A DNA stretch of 64,000 bases from CATQHW01 sp965243545 (GCA_965243545.1 OZ251573.1:4092001-4156000); one strand, 5' to 3'. Counted from the stretch's first letter, positions 28,005-36,376 are shown. Translations and numbers: made by a program. The notes: a model not told the origin generated them from the letters alone.

Positions 28005-28757
28005 ATGGGCCGTCGTTTCGCCTTTGCCAACCAGAAGGGCGGAGTCGGCAAGACCACCACGGCGGTCAACCTGGGCGCCTACCTTGCGCTTTCCGGCCGC
28101 CGCGTACTGATGGTCGACTTCGATCCGCAGGCAAACGCCACCAGCAGCGTCGGCTTGGCCGGCTCCCCGTCGATCTATCAGGCCGTGATCGGCGCCGCCG
28201 ACGTGGCCGACGTGATCGTGCCGACCTCCGTTCCCGGATTGTCGATCGCCCCCGGCGGTATCGAACTGAGCGGCGCGTCGGTCGAGCTGGCCAACGTGCG
28301 CGGCCGCGAGGCGTACCTGAAACGGGTGCTGAACGGCGCCACCACGCCGTTCGACGACGTCCTGATCGACTGCCCGCCGTCGCTGGGGCTGCTCACCATC
28401 AACGCCCTGGTCGCCGCCACCCACGTCGTCATACCGTTGCAGTGTGAGTACTTGGCCCTGGAAGGTCTGGCCATGCTGCTGCGCACCATCGAAAGCGTGC
28501 AGCGCCGCTACAACCGCAAGCTGATCGTCGGCGGTATCGTCTTCACCATGTACGACGGCCGCACCCGGTTGACCCACGAGGTGGTGAAGGAGGTGACCGG
28601 CTACTTCCGGGACCGGGTGTTCCGCACCGTGATCCCGCGCAACGTCCGCCTGGCCGAGGCGCCGTCCCACGCGCTGCCGATCTGCCAGTACGACCCGTCG
28701 AGCATCGGCGCCCGGAGTTACCGGCAGCTCGCCGAGGAGTTCGTGGCCCGTGGCTAA
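28005..28757 (+). CDS. parA: Chromosome-partitioning ATPase ParA (Soj)
   Basis: Deviant Walker ATPase that, with ParB and parS, segregates the origin region. The 250 residues start directly at the core: FANQKGGVGKTTTAVNLGAY (deviant Walker A), LMVDFDPQANATSS, DDVLIDCPPSLGLLTINAL and the C-terminal PRNVRLAEAPSHALPI. The short N-terminus, without a helix-turn-helix, marks a chromosomal Soj type. The ATG at 28005 has no strong ribosome-binding site. parB overlaps its 3' end by eight bases. Confidence 0.96.
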   Translation: MGRRFAFANQKGGVGKTTTAVNLGAYLALSGRRVLMVDFDPQANATSSVGLAGSPSIYQAVIGAADVADVIVPTSVPGLSIAPGGIELSGASVELANVRGREAYLKRVLNGATTPFDDVLIDCPPSLGLLTINALVAATHVVIPLQCEYLALEGLAMLLRTIESVQRRYNRKLIVGGIVFTMYDGRTRLTHEVVKEVTGYFRDRVFRTVIPRNVRLAEAPSHALPICQYDPSSIGARSYRQLAEEFVARG

Positions 28758-29685
28758 ACGGCCGCGAACGCAGCGGCGCGCCCTCGGCCGCCGGGCGGAG
28801 GACGTGTTCGGCCGTGGCGTGGACGCCGTGTTGGGCGGCCACGACGCCCCGGAGCAGCCGAGCGAGCTGCCGATCGACGCCATTGACCCCAACCCCGACC
28901 AACCGCGCCGCCGGTTCAGCGACGACGAGCTCGAAGAGCTGGCCGCCTCCATCGCCGAACACGGCGTGCTGATGCCGGTGGTGGTGCAACCCGCCGGCGG
29001 CGGCTACCGCATCATCGCCGGCGAGCGGCGCCACCGCGCCGCCCGCATCGCCGGGCTGTCGACCATCCCCGCCGTGATACGGACGGCCGCGGGAACCGAG
29101 CACCTGGAGTTGGCGCTGGTAGAGAACCTGCAGCGATCCGATCTCAATCCGGTCGAGGAGGCGCGCGGGTACCGGCGGCTCATGGAGCTCGGCGGCCACA
29201 CGCAGGATCAGGTCGCGCAGCGCGTCGGCAAGAGCCGCGCCGCCGTGGCCAACGCCCTGCGGATGCTCAAACTGCCCGACGACGTGCTGACCGCCGTCGA
29301 AGACGGCCGGATCACCGCCGGCCACGCCCGCGCGCTGCTGGCCGTCACCGGCGACTCCGCCCGCGCCGCCCTGTTCGACCGGATCGCCGCCGAAGGGCTC
29401 TCCGTGCGCGCGGCCGAGGCGGCGGCGGCGCGCCACCGCGACCCGGTTCCCGAGGCGGCCGGCGCGGACAGCCCCGCACCCTCCGCGGCCGCGCCATCAC
29501 TCGACCCGGAGCTGGCCGCCCTCCAACAGCGCCTGATCGAAGCCCTCGGCACCAAGGTCGAGCTGCGCGGCACCGAGCGCCGCGGCCGGATCACCGTATC
29601 CTACTACTCCACCGACGACCTGGAGCGCATCTGCGAGCGCGTCACCGGCGTCCCGGCCGACGCCGACCCGTTCGAGCCGGCATGA
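28750..29685 (+). CDS. parB: Chromosome-partitioning protein ParB (Spo0J)
   Basis: CTP-dependent clamp that loads at parS and spreads. The 311-residue protein has the N-terminal ParA-stimulating basic peptide (KRPRTQRRALGR), a ParB/Srx domain with PNPDQPRRRF and the CTP-site motif GERRHRAARI, the parS-reading helix-turn-helix TQDQVAQRVGKSRAAVANAL, and a C-terminal dimerisation helix region. The GTG at 28750 overlaps the parA stop. Its probable targets are the two parS sites at 22395 and 22449. Confidence 0.96.
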   Translation: MAKRPRTQRRALGRRAEDVFGRGVDAVLGGHDAPEQPSELPIDAIDPNPDQPRRRFSDDELEELAASIAEHGVLMPVVVQPAGGGYRIIAGERRHRAARIAGLSTIPAVIRTAAGTEHLELALVENLQRSDLNPVEEARGYRRLMELGGHTQDQVAQRVGKSRAAVANALRMLKLPDDVLTAVEDGRITAGHARALLAVTGDSARAALFDRIAAEGLSVRAAEAAAARHRDPVPEAAGADSPAPSAAAPSLDPELAALQQRLIEALGTKVELRGTERRGRITVSYYSTDDLERICERVTGVPADADPFEPA

Positions 29686-29775
29686 CCGGCCGCCGCGCAC
29701 CCGCCCACGCCCCGCCGCCGCCAGAGCCGCCCTCCACCGGCGGAACGGCCCTCCAAACGCCCCCGAAACGGCGGT

Positions 29776-29804
29776 TTGCACCTTCCTTGACGGTGCGCTA
29801 CACT
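29776..29804 (+). promoter_or_regulatory. Predicted promoter for the dnaA leader
   Basis: TTGCAC (29776-29781) and TACACT (29799-29804) are spaced by exactly 17 bases. A transcript from near 29811 would cover the DnaA-box-like TGTAGATAA at 29831-29839, both leader ORFs and dnaA. Confidence 0.6.
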
Positions 29805-29830
29805 CACTTCCGTCCCGTTCGTTGATAAAT

Positions 29831-29839
29831 TGTAGATAA
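29831..29839 (-). other. DnaA-box-like site upstream of dnaA
   Basis: TGTAGATAA is the reverse complement of TTATCTACA, one mismatch from the DnaA box TTATNCACA, in the only AT-rich patch (29821-29845) of the parB-dnaA gap. It lies just downstream of the predicted promoter, where it could mediate autoregulation. Confidence 0.5.
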
Positions 29840-29876
29840 CTACTGCACGGAACAGGACAATACGGAGGCTCTCAGC

Positions 29877-29948
29877 ATGTATCGAAACCATCGTACCGGC
29901 GGGATACGAAACCTGATCGGACGAGCTTTGCAGGTATCTTCATGGTAA
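29877..29948 (+). CDS. Leader ORF 1 upstream of dnaA (23 codons), putative
   Basis: ATG at 29877 preceded by ACGGAGG at seven-base spacing, the best ribosome-binding site in the dnaA leader. The 23-residue basic peptide begins MYRNHRTGG and ends QVSSW. Its TAA (29946-29948) lies inside the start region of leader ORF 2 (ATG 29942). Reading frame and ribosome-binding site are seen directly; that it is translated is inference. Confidence 0.4.
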   Translation: MYRNHRTGGIRNLIGRALQVSSW

Positions 29949-30064
29949 TGAAATACAAAGAAGGTACCGCTCTGATGGCCGGCTTCTTTCCGCCCTCCTG
30001 TCACCGCTTTCGCCCCTTCCGCTCGCCGGATGGGTTGACCCTGATGTTCGCAACCTGTGGATAA
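29942..30064 (+). CDS. Leader ORF 2 upstream of dnaA (40 codons), putative
   Basis: ATG at 29942 overlaps the end of leader ORF 1. The frame (start MVMKYKEG, end MFATCG) stops at TAA 30062-30064, one base before the dnaA ATG at 30066. Because dnaA has no Shine-Dalgarno of its own, ribosomes terminating here could reinitiate on dnaA. No homology is recognised. Confidence 0.35.
   Translation: MVMKYKEGTALMAGFFPPSCHRFRPFRSPDGLTLMFATCG
30056..30064 (-). other. Perfect DnaA box at the dnaA start
   Basis: TGTGGATAA, the exact reverse complement of the DnaA box TTATCCACA, lies immediately before the dnaA ATG and contains the stop codon of leader ORF 2 as well as an alternative GTG start (30057). 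Confidence 0.8.
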
Positions 30065-30065
30065 C

Positions 30066-31457
30066 ATGAGTACGAACGGCCCTGCGAGCGACTACGAACC
30101 GTTCTGGAACGAAGCCGTCGCCCAGCTCCGCGCCGAGCTGTCCGAACAGGAGTTCCATACGTGGTTCTCCGGCATGAGATACGCCGGCGCCGACGACTCC
30201 GAGGTGCGCCTGCGCGTCCCGTCCACCTTCTACCGGGACCAGATCGCCGATCGGTACCGGTCGAAGATCGAGGAATCGCTGTTCGAGCTGTCCGGCAAGC
30301 CCCTGCGGCTCGCCTTCGAGATCCGGCGCGCCAACGGCTCCGTCCCGGTCGCCACCGACGACGCCGCCAACGGGCACCCCTCGCCACAGGCTCCTCCCGC
30401 GATCCGCCCCGACCGCCCGGCGCACCCGCAGCTCAACGACGGGTACCGCTTCTCCCGGTTCGTCGAAGGCGAAAGCAACTCGTTCGCCCTCAACGCCGCC
30501 GTCGCCATCGCCAAGAACCCCGGCCGCGAGTACAACCCGTGTCTGATCTACGGCGGCGTAGGATTGGGCAAGACGCACCTGCTGCAGGCGATCGGCAACG
30601 AGGTCTACCAGGAGTACCGCGACCTCCGCGTCGTCTACGTCACCGTCGAGGCGTTCACGGAGGAGTTCATCCAGTCGATACGGGAAAAGACCGGCCACCG
30701 CTTCAAGAAGCGCTACCGGCTGGCCGACGTCCTGCTGATCGATGACGTGCAGTTCCTGCAGGGCAAGACCGAAACCCAACACGAACTGTTCCATACCTTC
30801 AACGCGCTCTATGACGCCGGCAAGCAGATGGTCTTTTCCAGCGACCGCCCGGTAACGGATCTCAAGGGCCTTCCCGACCGCCTCATCAACCGGTTCGAGC
30901 GCGGCCTCAACATCGACCTGCAGCCGCCCGACTACGAGACCCGCATAGCCATCCTGACCCAGAAGGTCGATGAGAACGGCGTATCCGTACCCGCGAACGT
31001 GATCGAGATGATCTGCCGCAACATAGAGAGCAACGTCCGCGACCTGGAAAAGGCGCTCACCAAGCTCATCGCCTACTCGACCCTGGTCAACCGCACCATC
31101 ACCCTCGACGTCGCCACCCGCGAACTCCGCGAGTTCTTTCCCGCCCCGCCCACGCCGATCAACATCTCCGTAGACACCATCCAGCGCGTCACCGCCGAGC
31201 ACTACGGGCTCAGCCTCAACGATCTCAAAGGCAAGAAACGGACCAAGACGATCGCCTTTCCCCGGCAACTGGCCATGTTCATCACCCGCGACGTCACCGA
31301 GCTGTCGGTGACCGAGATAGGACTGGAGTTCGGAGGCCGCGACCACACCACCGTCATCCACGCCTGCCATCGCGTCGCCGAACGCAAACGGACCGACTCT
31401 TCGCTGGAGCCGCTCATCGCCCATCTGATACACACGATCACGCAGCGTTCTCGATAG
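30066..31457 (+). CDS. dnaA: Chromosomal replication initiator protein DnaA
   Basis: AAA+ initiator that binds DnaA boxes and opens oriC. The 463 residues comprise domain I (helicase-loading, residues 1-75), a linker (about 85-125) and the AAA+ domain with Walker A YGGVGLGKTH, Walker B LLIDDVQFLQGK and the arginine-finger segment DRLINRFERGL. Domain IV carries the DNA-binding signature EIGLEFGGRDHTTVIHACHR. ATG 30066 is preferred; GTG 30057 in the same frame would add three residues and lies inside a DnaA box. dnaN follows after 286 bases that look like the origin. Confidence 0.97.
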   Translation: MSTNGPASDYEPFWNEAVAQLRAELSEQEFHTWFSGMRYAGADDSEVRLRVPSTFYRDQIADRYRSKIEESLFELSGKPLRLAFEIRRANGSVPVATDDAANGHPSPQAPPAIRPDRPAHPQLNDGYRFSRFVEGESNSFALNAAVAIAKNPGREYNPCLIYGGVGLGKTHLLQAIGNEVYQEYRDLRVVYVTVEAFTEEFIQSIREKTGHRFKKRYRLADVLLIDDVQFLQGKTETQHELFHTFNALYDAGKQMVFSSDRPVTDLKGLPDRLINRFERGLNIDLQPPDYETRIAILTQKVDENGVSVPANVIEMICRNIESNVRDLEKALTKLIAYSTLVNRTITLDVATRELREFFPAPPTPINISVDTIQRVTAEHYGLSLNDLKGKKRTKTIAFPRQLAMFITRDVTELSVTEIGLEFGGRDHTTVIHACHRVAERKRTDSSLEPLIAHLIHTITQRSR

Positions 31458-31743
31458 GCTCTGGGCAACCTGTGGACACGCGCCGATGAACTGTGGACCC
31501 GTTCGGCGCAACCGGCCCCGCGTCCGCCCCCGGCGGGGACGGCGTGGATACCGGGCGCCGGTCTATCCTGCAGACAACTGAAACCATGCTGACGACTTAC
31601 GGAACTTGTCCAGAGTATTCACACCCCTACTACCACTACCAATTAGATCCCTCCTATGGTGGCTGCGGAGCGGCCCGCCTGCCGCGCTGCATGCGGTCGC
31701 CCAGCCATCCGAAGGAGACACCGGCCAAGGAGGCGCCGACACC
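31458..31743. other. oriC: Candidate replication origin (oriC) between dnaA and dnaN
   Basis: This 286-base gap without a gene holds TGTGGACAC (31471-31479) and TGTGGACCC (31492-31500), both DnaA-box-like in reverse orientation. GTATTCACA (31615-31623) is a one-mismatch box in forward orientation. A C-run then leads into CTACTACCACTACC (31627-31640), whose complement reads as DnaA-trio triplets (3'-GAT GAT GGT GAT GG), and the AT-richer AATTAGAT. The order box, GC spacer, trio matches the basal unwinding element described in Bacillus. The dnaN ribosome-binding site AAGGAGG closes the region. Confidence 0.6.
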
Positions 31744-32847
31744 ATGAAGTTCACCATCGACAAGGACGTGATCCTGAGAGAGACCGCGCACGCGTTGGAG
31801 ATCGTCTCCACCAGAAACGCCATCACGGTCCTGGCCAACGTGTTCCTGTCGGTCGACCAGGGTACGCTCACCCTGCGCGCATCGGACCTCAAGGTCCATT
31901 ATCAGGCGCAGGTGCCGGTCGAGATGGAGCGCGGCGGGGTCACCACCGTTCCGTGCGACAAGCTCGCCGGCATCCTGCGGTCTTCGCCGGAAGGCGACAT
32001 CGAGTTCGACGCTGGTTCGGACGGCACGCTGGCCGTACGTCCGCGCGGAAAGCGGATCGACTTCTCGCTCAAGACGCTGCCGCCGGATCGATTTCCGGAG
32101 TTTCCGTCCACCGAAGACCGGGAGTTCGTCGAGATACCGCAGAGCGACTTTGTGGACATGATTGCGCATACGATCTTCGCCGTTTCCGATGACGAGACCC
32201 GCTATTTCATGAACGGGACGTTTCTGGACCAGAACGACGGCGAGCTGATGATGGTCGCCACCGACTCGCACCGCCTGGCGTACTGCACCAAGTCGCTGGC
32301 GGCGCCGATCGACGGCGCCGGCGTGATCATCCCCCCCAAGATTCTGACGCTGATCCGCAAGTTCTGTACGGGCGAAGGGTCGCTGCTGGCGGCGATCGCC
32401 GAGCGCAACCTGTACGTGCAGATCGAACACCGGCGCATCGACTCCGGTTTGATCGACGCGCAGTTCCCGAACGTCAAGAGCGTCATTCCCGACAGCCAGG
32501 AGCACCGGTTGGTGGTCGACCGCTCCAGCTTGACGGAGGCGCTCCGCCGCGTGTCGGTGCTGGTGGAACAGAAGTCGCGGCGGGTGCGTTTGGAGATCGA
32601 ACCCGGGCAGCTCACCGTGCACTGCACCGAGGGAGAGGTCGGCACCGCCCGCGAGGAGCTGTCGTGCGAATACGACGGCCCCGCCACGTCGCTGGCGCTC
32701 AACTACCAGTATCTGCTCGATCCGTTGCGGGAGATGGACGGCGATCAGGTGTTGATCGAGTTCACCGCCTCCAACAAGGCGATCACGCTGTCGGCCGAAC
32801 CGAAAGGGCACTACTTCCACGTCATCATGCCGATGCAGGTCGGTTAG
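31744..32847 (+). CDS. dnaN: DNA polymerase III sliding clamp (beta subunit)
   Basis: Ring-shaped processivity clamp, loaded by the dnaX complex. The 367-residue protein shows the three repeated clamp domains, with recognisable segments STRNAITVLANVFLSVDQGT, MVATDSHRLAYC and the C-terminal peptide-binding pocket ending HYFHVIMPMQVG. The ATG at 31744 follows an AAGGAGG ribosome-binding site. recF begins six bases after its stop. The order dnaA-dnaN-recF is the classical origin arrangement. Confidence 0.97.
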   Translation: MKFTIDKDVILRETAHALEIVSTRNAITVLANVFLSVDQGTLTLRASDLKVHYQAQVPVEMERGGVTTVPCDKLAGILRSSPEGDIEFDAGSDGTLAVRPRGKRIDFSLKTLPPDRFPEFPSTEDREFVEIPQSDFVDMIAHTIFAVSDDETRYFMNGTFLDQNDGELMMVATDSHRLAYCTKSLAAPIDGAGVIIPPKILTLIRKFCTGEGSLLAAIAERNLYVQIEHRRIDSGLIDAQFPNVKSVIPDSQEHRLVVDRSSLTEALRRVSVLVEQKSRRVRLEIEPGQLTVHCTEGEVGTAREELSCEYDGPATSLALNYQYLLDPLREMDGDQVLIEFTASNKAITLSAEPKGHYFHVIMPMQVG

Positions 32848-32853
32848 CGCGCC

Positions 32854-33981
32854 TTGGGGCTTGCGTCCCTGCGCGTCGACCGATTCCGCAACCTGGAGGC
32901 GGTGCGGTTCGACTCGTTGGCCGGCCATTCGTGCGTGTTCCTGATCGGGGAGAACGGGCAGGGCAAGACCAACCTGCTGGAGGCGGTCTACCTGCTCTGC
33001 TTCGGCGGATCGTTCCGCACGCGTCAGGACGCCGACCTGATCCGCCGGGGCGCGGGCGAGGCGGTGGTCGGCGGCTCGTTCGAGCTCGACGGCGGCGGAG
33101 CGGGTTGGGCGCCGCACCGCGAGGTGACGGTGCGGTTGTCGGCTGACCGCGCGCGGGAGATACGGGTCGACGGCGCGCGCGTCGCCGACCGGGGCGAGGT
33201 GGTGGGGGCCGTGCCGTGCGTGTTGTTCTGCCATGACGATCTGCGCGCGGTCGACGGGCCGCCGGCGGAGTTGCGCCGGTTCTTTGATCAGACGGCGGCG
33301 CTGACCGATCCGGCCGCGCTGCCGGCGTTGCGGCGGTACCGGCGGGTGCTCACGGAGCGCAACGCGCTGTTGCGTTCGGGTCCGTCGGACGATCTGCTCG
33401 ACGTCTACGACCGCCAGCTGATCGATGCCGGCCTGCCGATTCGCACGCAGCGCGCGGAGCTGGTCGCCGGCTACGCGGAGCGGTTCGCGGACATCTTTCA
33501 CTGCGTGACCGAATCCGATGCCACGGTGTCGATAGGCTACCGGCCGTCATGGACCGGCGGCGCGGCGGATGAGGTCGCCGCAGAGATGCGCGCCGCGCGG
33601 CCGCGCGATCACGCGCTCACTACCACTACCACCGGGCCGCACCGCGACCGCTTTCCGTTGCGGATCGACGGTCTGTCCTTTCGCCGGTACGCGTCGACGG
33701 GTCAGAAGCGGCTGGCGTCGCTGGCGCTTCGCGCCGCGCAGGCTGCGCGGGTGGCGGAGCGGCGCCGCCGGCCGCCGCTCCTGCTGCTCGACGACGTGCT
33801 GCTGGAACTCGACGCCGGCAAGCGGGAGCGGTTCCTGGCGGCGCTGCCGGCCGCCGAGCAGCGGTTCTTCACGTTCCTGCCTGACGAGCGGTTCGACCGC
33901 TACGACCTGGGTCCGACGTTGCGCCTTGCCGTGCGCGATGGGTCGTTGACGCCGTGGACCGACCGCGACGGCCGGAGGTAG
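32854..33981 (+). CDS. recF: DNA replication and repair protein RecF
   Basis: SMC-like ATPase of the RecFOR gap-repair pathway. The 375 residues begin with the typical SLRVDRFRNLEAVRFD strand-helix, then Walker A LIGENGQGKTNLLEAVYLL, the ABC signature region STGQKRLASLALRAAQ and Walker B LLLLDDVLLELD. The coiled arms are short, as in RecF. The start TTG at 32854 is six bases after dnaN; no better codon is available upstream of the homology. Its partner recR is at 13991 in this window; no recO is seen. Confidence 0.95.
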   Translation: MGLASLRVDRFRNLEAVRFDSLAGHSCVFLIGENGQGKTNLLEAVYLLCFGGSFRTRQDADLIRRGAGEAVVGGSFELDGGGAGWAPHREVTVRLSADRAREIRVDGARVADRGEVVGAVPCVLFCHDDLRAVDGPPAELRRFFDQTAALTDPAALPALRRYRRVLTERNALLRSGPSDDLLDVYDRQLIDAGLPIRTQRAELVAGYAERFADIFHCVTESDATVSIGYRPSWTGGAADEVAAEMRAARPRDHALTTTTTGPHRDRFPLRIDGLSFRRYASTGQKRLASLALRAAQAARVAERRRRPPLLLLDDVLLELDAGKRERFLAALPAAEQRFFTFLPDERFDRYDLGPTLRLAVRDGSLTPWTDRDGRR

Positions 33982-33985
33982 GCGC

Positions 33986-34273
33986 ATGGATCGGTTGGGG
34001 GACGTGTTGCGGCGGTGGCTTGCCGAGTCGGGCGATGCCGCCAGCGCCACCGCCCTGTTCGGAGGATGGAGCGACGTGGTCGGCGCGGAGCTCGCCGCCC
34101 ACACCTTTCCGCGGGAGGTCGAGCGCGGTCGGCTGATCGTGGCCGCCGACCATCCGGGGTGGGCGCACCTGCTGCGGACCCGCGAGCGGGCGATACTCCG
34201 GCGCCTGGGTCGATCGCACGCGGCGTTGGGGATCGTCCGGATCGTGACGGTGCTTGCCGATCCGCCTGCGTGA
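33986..34273 (+). CDS. DUF721 protein, probable helicase loader DciA
   Basis: A 95-residue DUF721 protein starting four bases after recF. The family core is visible: LGDVLRRWLAES, the WSDVVGAELAAHTFPREVER segment and the strand-helix WAHLLRTRERAILRRLG. DciA proteins load the replicative helicase DnaB in bacteria lacking DnaC/DnaI. The position directly behind recF, next to dnaA, is the usual one in several phyla, including Treponema. Single-domain and complete; lacks the longer disordered tail of some homologues. Confidence 0.85.
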   Translation: MDRLGDVLRRWLAESGDAASATALFGGWSDVVGAELAAHTFPREVERGRLIVAADHPGWAHLLRTRERAILRRLGRSHAALGIVRIVTVLADPPA

Positions 34274-34345
34274 CGGCGGCTCATGCGCCCGCGCCGGCCG
34301 CCGCGGCTTGACCAACCCGCTCCGAGCGCGTTCTATTACCCTGGC

Positions 34346-35716
34346 ATGATACTTCCGCAGAGATTCCTCGATTCCATTCGAACTTCAGTGGCGTTGCGCC
34401 GGGTGGCGCCGGCGGCGCTGTTGGCGTGCGTGTTGACGCTGCACTGGGCGGTCGCGCAGACGGCGCCCGGCGCGCCGAGCGGCCTTGCGGCGACCGCCGG
34501 CAATCGAACGATCGCGTTGACGTGGGACGATCCGGGGGATGAGACCATCACCGGCTACGAGTACCGGCTGTACGCCAACCGGGAGCCGGACTGGCGGGAG
34601 TGGAAGCAGATCGCCGGCAGCACGCACGGGACGACCAGCCACGCGTTGCCCGGACTCACCAACCGGGTCGGCTACCGGGTCGAGGTGCGCGCCGTCAACG
34701 ACGCCGGCCCCGGAGCGGCGAGCGAGGCTGCCGCCACGCCGAGCGCGCCGGAAGTCGAGGAATTGGAGGCAGCGGAAGAGGAGACGGCGCCGGCCGCCGA
34801 TGCGCCGCCGGCTGCGCCGGTCGGGCTTGCGGCGACCGCCGGCGACGGAACGGTCGCGTTGACGTGGGACGATCCGGGGGACGCGACCATCACCGGCTAC
34901 GAGTACCGGGTGTATGCCACCGGCCGCGAGCAGGACTGGCGGGAGTGGAAGGAGATCACCGGCACCACGAGTCGGACGACCGGCTACACGCTCACCTTGA
35001 CCAACGACGTGGCCTACCGGGTGCAGCTGCGCGCCCGCAACAGCGCCGGAGCGGGCGCGCCGAGCGAGGTCAGCGGTACGCCCCAAGCGCCGGCTGCGGA
35101 CGAAATGGAGGAAGAGCCGTCCGGGCCGCCCGCCGATGCGCCGCCGGCTGCGCCGGTCGGGCTTGCTGCGACCGCCGGCGACCGAACGATCGCGTTGACG
35201 TGGGACGATCCCGAGGACGCGACCATCACCGGCTACGAGTACCGGGTGTACGCCGACCGCGAGGATGACTGGCGGGAGTGGAAGCGGATCACCCGCACCA
35301 CGAGCGCGACGACCGAACACACGCTGACGCTGACCAACGGCGTGAGCTACCGAGTGCAGCTGCGCGCCCGCAACAGCGCGGGTGAGGGCGAGCCGAGCGA
35401 GACGAGCGGTACGCCGCAGTCACCTGAAGCCGCTACGGATACGCCGGCCGCCGCCGAGAGCGCGGTGGAACCGGCGGCCGGCGAGACGCCGATGGTCGAG
35501 GTCGAGGAGTCCCCTCGGTCCGGCGCCCCGTGGATCGTCATCATCGTGCTGGCGGTCTGTCTGGTGGCCGGCATCGTGCTGGTGGCGACGCGGATGCGCC
35601 GCCCGGCCGGCGGCAGCGCCGACTCCTCCGACGCAGATTCCGCGGAGACGGACTCTGCGGACGAGGACTCTGCGGACGCCGATCCCGGAGAGGACGCCGG
35701 GACGCGGCGCGGTTGA
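34346..35716 (+). CDS. Exported protein with three fibronectin-III domains and a C-terminal membrane anchor
   Basis: A 456-residue protein of unknown function. An N-terminal signal-like helix (about residues 19-38, cleavage after AVAQ) precedes FN3 domains at about 42-132, 156-248 and 268-357, separated by acidic/Pro-rich linkers. A membrane helix at about 395-417 (WIVIIVLAVCLVAGIVLVAT) follows, then basic RMRR and a low-complexity acidic tail made of Asp/Ser/Ala (422-451). The three FN3 units are highly alike, each with ITGYEYR and DWREWK. It sits between dciA and rpmH, splitting the usual core order. Probably a surface adhesion or scaffolding protein, by architecture only. Confidence 0.75.
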   Translation: MILPQRFLDSIRTSVALRRVAPAALLACVLTLHWAVAQTAPGAPSGLAATAGNRTIALTWDDPGDETITGYEYRLYANREPDWREWKQIAGSTHGTTSHALPGLTNRVGYRVEVRAVNDAGPGAASEAAATPSAPEVEELEAAEEETAPAADAPPAAPVGLAATAGDGTVALTWDDPGDATITGYEYRVYATGREQDWREWKEITGTTSRTTGYTLTLTNDVAYRVQLRARNSAGAGAPSEVSGTPQAPAADEMEEEPSGPPADAPPAAPVGLAATAGDRTIALTWDDPEDATITGYEYRVYADREDDWREWKRITRTTSATTEHTLTLTNGVSYRVQLRARNSAGEGEPSETSGTPQSPEAATDTPAAAESAVEPAAGETPMVEVEESPRSGAPWIVIIVLAVCLVAGIVLVATRMRRPAGGSADSSDADSAETDSADEDSADADPGEDAGTRRG

Positions 35717-35768
35717 CCCACGGCGCCGCGTCCGGTGAGCCGTCGCCGCCGGCGGCTACGGACGCGGT

Positions 35769-35797
35769 TTGACAGCGGCGAGCGGTCAACCTACATT
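35769..35797 (+). promoter_or_regulatory. Sigma-70 promoter of the rpmH operon
   Basis: TTGACA at 35769-35774, 17-base spacer, TACATT at 35792-35797. Transcription from about 35804 would leave a 20-base leader before the rpmH ATG. Confidence 0.8.
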
Positions 35798-35823
35798 GAC
35801 GGTGCTCCCGGAAGCGGATACCC

Positions 35824-35979
35824 ATGAAACGGACCTATCAGCCAAGCCGCGTTCGCCGCCGCCGCACCTTCGGATTCCGCGCGCGCATGAAGACCCGCGG
35901 CGGCCGCATGGTGCTCAAACGCCGACGGCGCAAAGGTCGGCACCGGCTGACCGTTTCCGATGAACGCAAACCCTACTGA
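35824..35979 (+). CDS. rpmH: Large ribosomal subunit protein bL34
   Basis: A 51-residue, extremely basic ribosomal protein. It begins MKRTYQPSRVRRRRTFGFRA and includes the diagnostic RMKTRGGRMVLKRRRRKGR core. The C-terminal extension LTVSDERKPY is slightly longer than the 44-46 residues typical of the family. It starts 27 bases after a near-consensus promoter and heads the rpmH-rnpA-yidD-yidC-jag cluster. The gene is too short for most automatic frame lists. An alternative rnpA start at 35960 lies inside its last codons. Confidence 0.95.
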   Translation: MKRTYQPSRVRRRRTFGFRARMKTRGGRMVLKRRRRKGRHRLTVSDERKPY

Positions 35980-36019
35980 ATGGCTGTCCGGCTGCAGACG
36001 ATCCACGACAGGCGGACGG

Positions 36020-36376
36020 ATGGGCAGAGGAACGGGTAGGTTCGAGCGGATCACCCGCTCCGGCGACGTCGACCGGCTGTTCCGCACCGGACGGTTCACC
36101 CGGACCAGGGGCTTCAAGATGGGCTACCGCCCGAATGGACGGGACGGACACCGCGTGGCGTTCGCGCCCACGCGCAGTCTGCGGCGGGCGGTCGACCGCA
36201 ATCGGCAGAAACGGATCAGCCGGGAAGCGTATCGCCGGCTGTACGCCGGCATCGTCGGGTCCTACGACCTGGTGTTCGTCATCTATGACGACGCCAGCGC
36301 CACGACCCGCGAACGGTGCGACGACATGGTCAAGGTGCTCGGCTCGGCGCGGCTGCTACGGCGCGGCGCGCGGTAG
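36020..36376 (+). CDS. rnpA: Ribonuclease P protein component
   Basis: Basic protein cofactor of RNase P (tRNA 5' maturation). The 118-residue reading has the N-terminal RFERITRSGDVDRLFRTGRF segment, the RNR motif region LRRAVDRNRQKRISREAYR and the ending DDMVKVLGSARLL. I selected the ATG at 36020 because homology starts a few residues later. An ATG at 35960, in the same frame, would overlap rpmH by 20 bases and add 20 residues. It precedes yidD by 11 bases. Confidence 0.9.
   Translation: MGRGTGRFERITRSGDVDRLFRTGRFTRTRGFKMGYRPNGRDGHRVAFAPTRSLRRAVDRNRQKRISREAYRRLYAGIVGSYDLVFVIYDDASATTRERCDDMVKVLGSARLLRRGAR

Noticed and set aside
31654..33501. 615-residue minus-strand frame across dnaN and recF
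   Set aside because: Antisense shadow of dnaN and recF with no motif.
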